Assembly: GCA_035409945.1 (NCBI GenBank)
Contig: DAONQC010000003.1
Span: 124,001 to 188,000 of the forward strand
Reading direction: 5' to 3'
Source: MWEH01 sp035409945
GTDB lineage: Bacteria; Bacillota; Clostridia; Christensenellales; DTU072
Length of the DNA: 64,000 nucleotides
The notes beneath the pieces are model-generated. The model saw only the letters and a list, made by a program, of their open reading frames with translations, had not been told where the DNA came from and did no database searches. The translations under genes were made by a program, and so were the position numbers. This document shows positions 62,357-64,000 of the stretch, in pieces. Within the stretch, counting starts at the first letter, position 1; each line of letters starts with the position of its first letter.

Positions 62357-64000
62357 ATGACAAACATAACTTCAACATACGGTACTTTAGTTTTTGGCGA
62401 AACAGCCATGAAAGAAAGACTTTCTCCAGAAATTTATAAAGCCCTTAAGCACACTATAAATACAGGTGTAGAGTTAGATATTTCCCTTGCACAACCTATT
62501 GCAGATGCTATGATGGCTTGGGCTATTGAAAAAGGTGCAACCCACTATACCCATTGGTTCCAACCTATGACTGGCGTCACAGCAGAAAAGCATGAAAGTT
62601 TTTTAACACCAGTAAAAGGTGGTAAAGCCATACTTTCCTTCTCTGCTAACGCACTTGTAAAAGGAGAACCGGATGCATCTAGCCTTCCTTCAGGCGGACT
62701 GAGAGCCACATTTGAAGCACGCGGTTATACTGCCTGGGATCCATCTTCATATGCATTTATTAAAGATGGAACTTTATGTATTCCCACTGCATTTTGCTCA
62801 TATGGTGGAGAAATCCTTGATAAAAAAAGCCCCTTACTTCGCTCCATGGATGCAATAAATAAGCAATCTATGCGTATACTAAAACTATTTGGAAATAAGA
62901 CAGCTAAAAGAGTTGTGCCAACCTGTGGAGCTGAACAAGAATACTTTTTGATTGATAAAACCATGTATGAATCACGAATGGATTTAGTGCATTGTAATCG
63001 CACTCTGTTTGGAGCTAAACCACCTAAGGGTCAAGAAATGGGTGACCACTATTTCGGAGTTATTAATCCTCGAGTTAGTGCTTTCATGAAGGAGTTAGAT
63101 GAAGAGCTTTGGAAATTAGGTGTGCCAGCAAAGATTAAACATAACGAAGCTGCGCCAGCTCAACATGAACTAGCCCCTGTTTACACGACTGTAAATATGG
63201 CAACCGACCAAAATCAAATTACTATGGAATTAATGAAGTCTCTTGCGTCAAAGCATGACCTTGCCTGCATACTTCATGACAAACCTTTTGAAAATGTCAA
63301 TGGAAGTGGAAAACATAATAACTGGTCACTTGCAACCGATGATGGTGTTAACCTACTAGAACCTGGTGAAACGCCACAAGAAAATGCGCAATTTTTGCTA
63401 TTTTTACTTGCAGTAATAAAAGCAACAGATGAGTATCAAGATCTACTCAGGCTATCTGCTGCTTCTGCAAGCAATGATTTACGACTAGGAGGACATGAAG
63501 CACCACCTGCTATTATTTCCATATCTTTAGGTGAAGAGCTTACAAGTGTTTTACAAGCGATTGAAGCTAATACTCACTATGAAGGAAACGGTGAAAATAA
63601 AATCATCCTAGGCGCTACAGTCTTACCCTCCATTCCAAAAGACACTTCAGATAGAAACAGAACATCACCTTTTGCATTTACTGGAGATAAATTAGAGTTC
63701 AGATTGTTAGGCTCATCTTTTTCAATTGCCTGTACAAACTATATTATTAATACCATTGTTGCTGATGCATTAGATGGATTTGCTAACATTTTAGAAAACA
63801 GCAGTGATTTCAAAAACGACTTAACAAACCTAATAGCAGAAACCGTGAAAAGGCATAAACACATCATTTTTAATGGAAATAATTACTCCTTAGAATGGAA
63901 GGAAGAAGCTAAAAAACGAGGTCTATTAAACCTTGAAACTACAGTTGATGCTCTTGAGCTATTTGACTCAGAAAAAAATATTAAACTATTTGAAAAGCAC
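62357..64000 (+). CDS. glnN: Glutamine synthetase type III (C-terminus off window)
   Basis: It makes glutamine from glutamate, ammonia and ATP. The visible 548 residues from the ATG at 62357 run off the window without a stop; type III enzymes have about 700. Family marks are YGTLVFGETAMKERL, THYTHWFQPMTG, GGLRATFEARGYTAWDP, PTCGAEQEYFLID (metal Glu), KHNEAAPAQHELAPVY, NGSGKHNNWSLAT (ATP/glutamate site) and FRLLGSSFSIACTNY. The RBS TGAGGAA comes from the third unit of the upstream repeat. Its place after gatCAB may tie glutamine supply to amidotransferase need, but a shared transcript is not proved. Confidence 0.96.
   Translation, partial: MTNITSTYGTLVFGETAMKERLSPEIYKALKHTINTGVELDISLAQPIADAMMAWAIEKGATHYTHWFQPMTGVTAEKHESFLTPVKGGKAILSFSANALVKGEPDASSLPSGGLRATFEARGYTAWDPSSYAFIKDGTLCIPTAFCSYGGEILDKKSPLLRSMDAINKQSMRILKLFGNKTAKRVVPTCGAEQEYFLIDKTMYESRMDLVHCNRTLFGAKPPKGQEMGDHYFGVINPRVSAFMKELDEELWKLGVPAKIKHNEAAPAQHELAPVYTTVNMATDQNQITMELMKSLASKHDLACILHDKPFENVNGSGKHNNWSLATDDGVNLLEPGETPQENAQFLLFLLAVIKATDEYQDLLRLSAASASNDLRLGGHEAPPAIISISLGEELTSVLQAIEANTHYEGNGENKIILGATVLPSIPKDTSDRNRTSPFAFTGDKLEFRLLGSSFSIACTNYIINTIVADALDGFANILENSSDFKNDLTNLIAETVKRHKHIIFNGNNYSLEWKEEAKKRGLLNLETTVDALELFDSEKNIKLFEKH

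Overview
The window is a chromosomal segment of a low-GC, Gram-positive-type bacterium, most likely an uncultured member of the class Clostridia. The evidence is the A+T-rich sequence, strong AGGAGG-type ribosome binding sites, the GlgC/GlgD glycogen pair, a type III glutamine synthetase, GatCAB, a long clostridial-type PRPP synthetase, LuxS, and surface lipoproteins built from InlB-type and BspA-type repeats. Finer placement is not possible from sequence alone. No tRNA, rRNA, CRISPR array, insertion sequence, prophage or origin was found. Standard stop codons, including TGA, are used.

Layout. 1-2824: end of an alpha-glucosidase gene (malL-like), rsmI and trmN6 (minus strand). 3118-4047: fbaA (plus). 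4132-7781: rho, a metallo-hydrolase and PRPP synthetase. 7950-12886: a heterodimeric ABC exporter, one subunit carrying a roughly 430-residue extracytoplasmic insert. 13336-16954: the glycolytic cluster pgk-tpiA-gpmI. 17547-19917: dusB and mazG. 20208-21830: a beta-CASP RNA-processing-type MBL protein (plus). 21910-24961: luxS, an M29 aminopeptidase and a PlsC-like acyltransferase with a zinc ribbon. 25156-39175: two large lipoproteins, of 910 and 3656 residues. 40543-42588: alkaline phosphatase and an acyltransferase-like protein (plus). 42609-53472: glycogen gene cluster glgB-glgC-glgD-glgA-glgP plus a GH13 debranching-type enzyme. 53765-54601: ispE. 55102-56485: LURP-one-like and CYTH proteins. 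57108-64000: aspS-gatC-gatA-gatB and the start of glnN (plus).

Most genes are housekeeping. Glycogen synthesis and breakdown (GlgB/C/D/A/P, GH13, MalL) feed the glycolytic enzymes (Fba, Tpi, Pgk, Gpm). AspRS and GatCAB fit transamidation-dependent Asn-tRNA or Gln-tRNA formation, next to a glutamine synthetase that can supply the amide donor.

The most unusual signal is between the genes. Many intergenic stretches are decaying tandem duplications, units about 45-170 bp, several of which include the 3' end (stop codon included) or the 5' end of the adjoining gene. They are visible beside trmN6, gpmI, dusB, gatB/glnN, glgB, the giant lipoprotein gene and the 41773 gene, and as orphan arrays elsewhere. 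In the multi-copy arrays, copies further from the gene tend to be more diverged. Inside the giant lipoprotein gene the same kind of tandem expansion appears as about 15 coding modules. Other points of interest are the ABC exporter architecture and CG-rich alternating patches next to three promoters.
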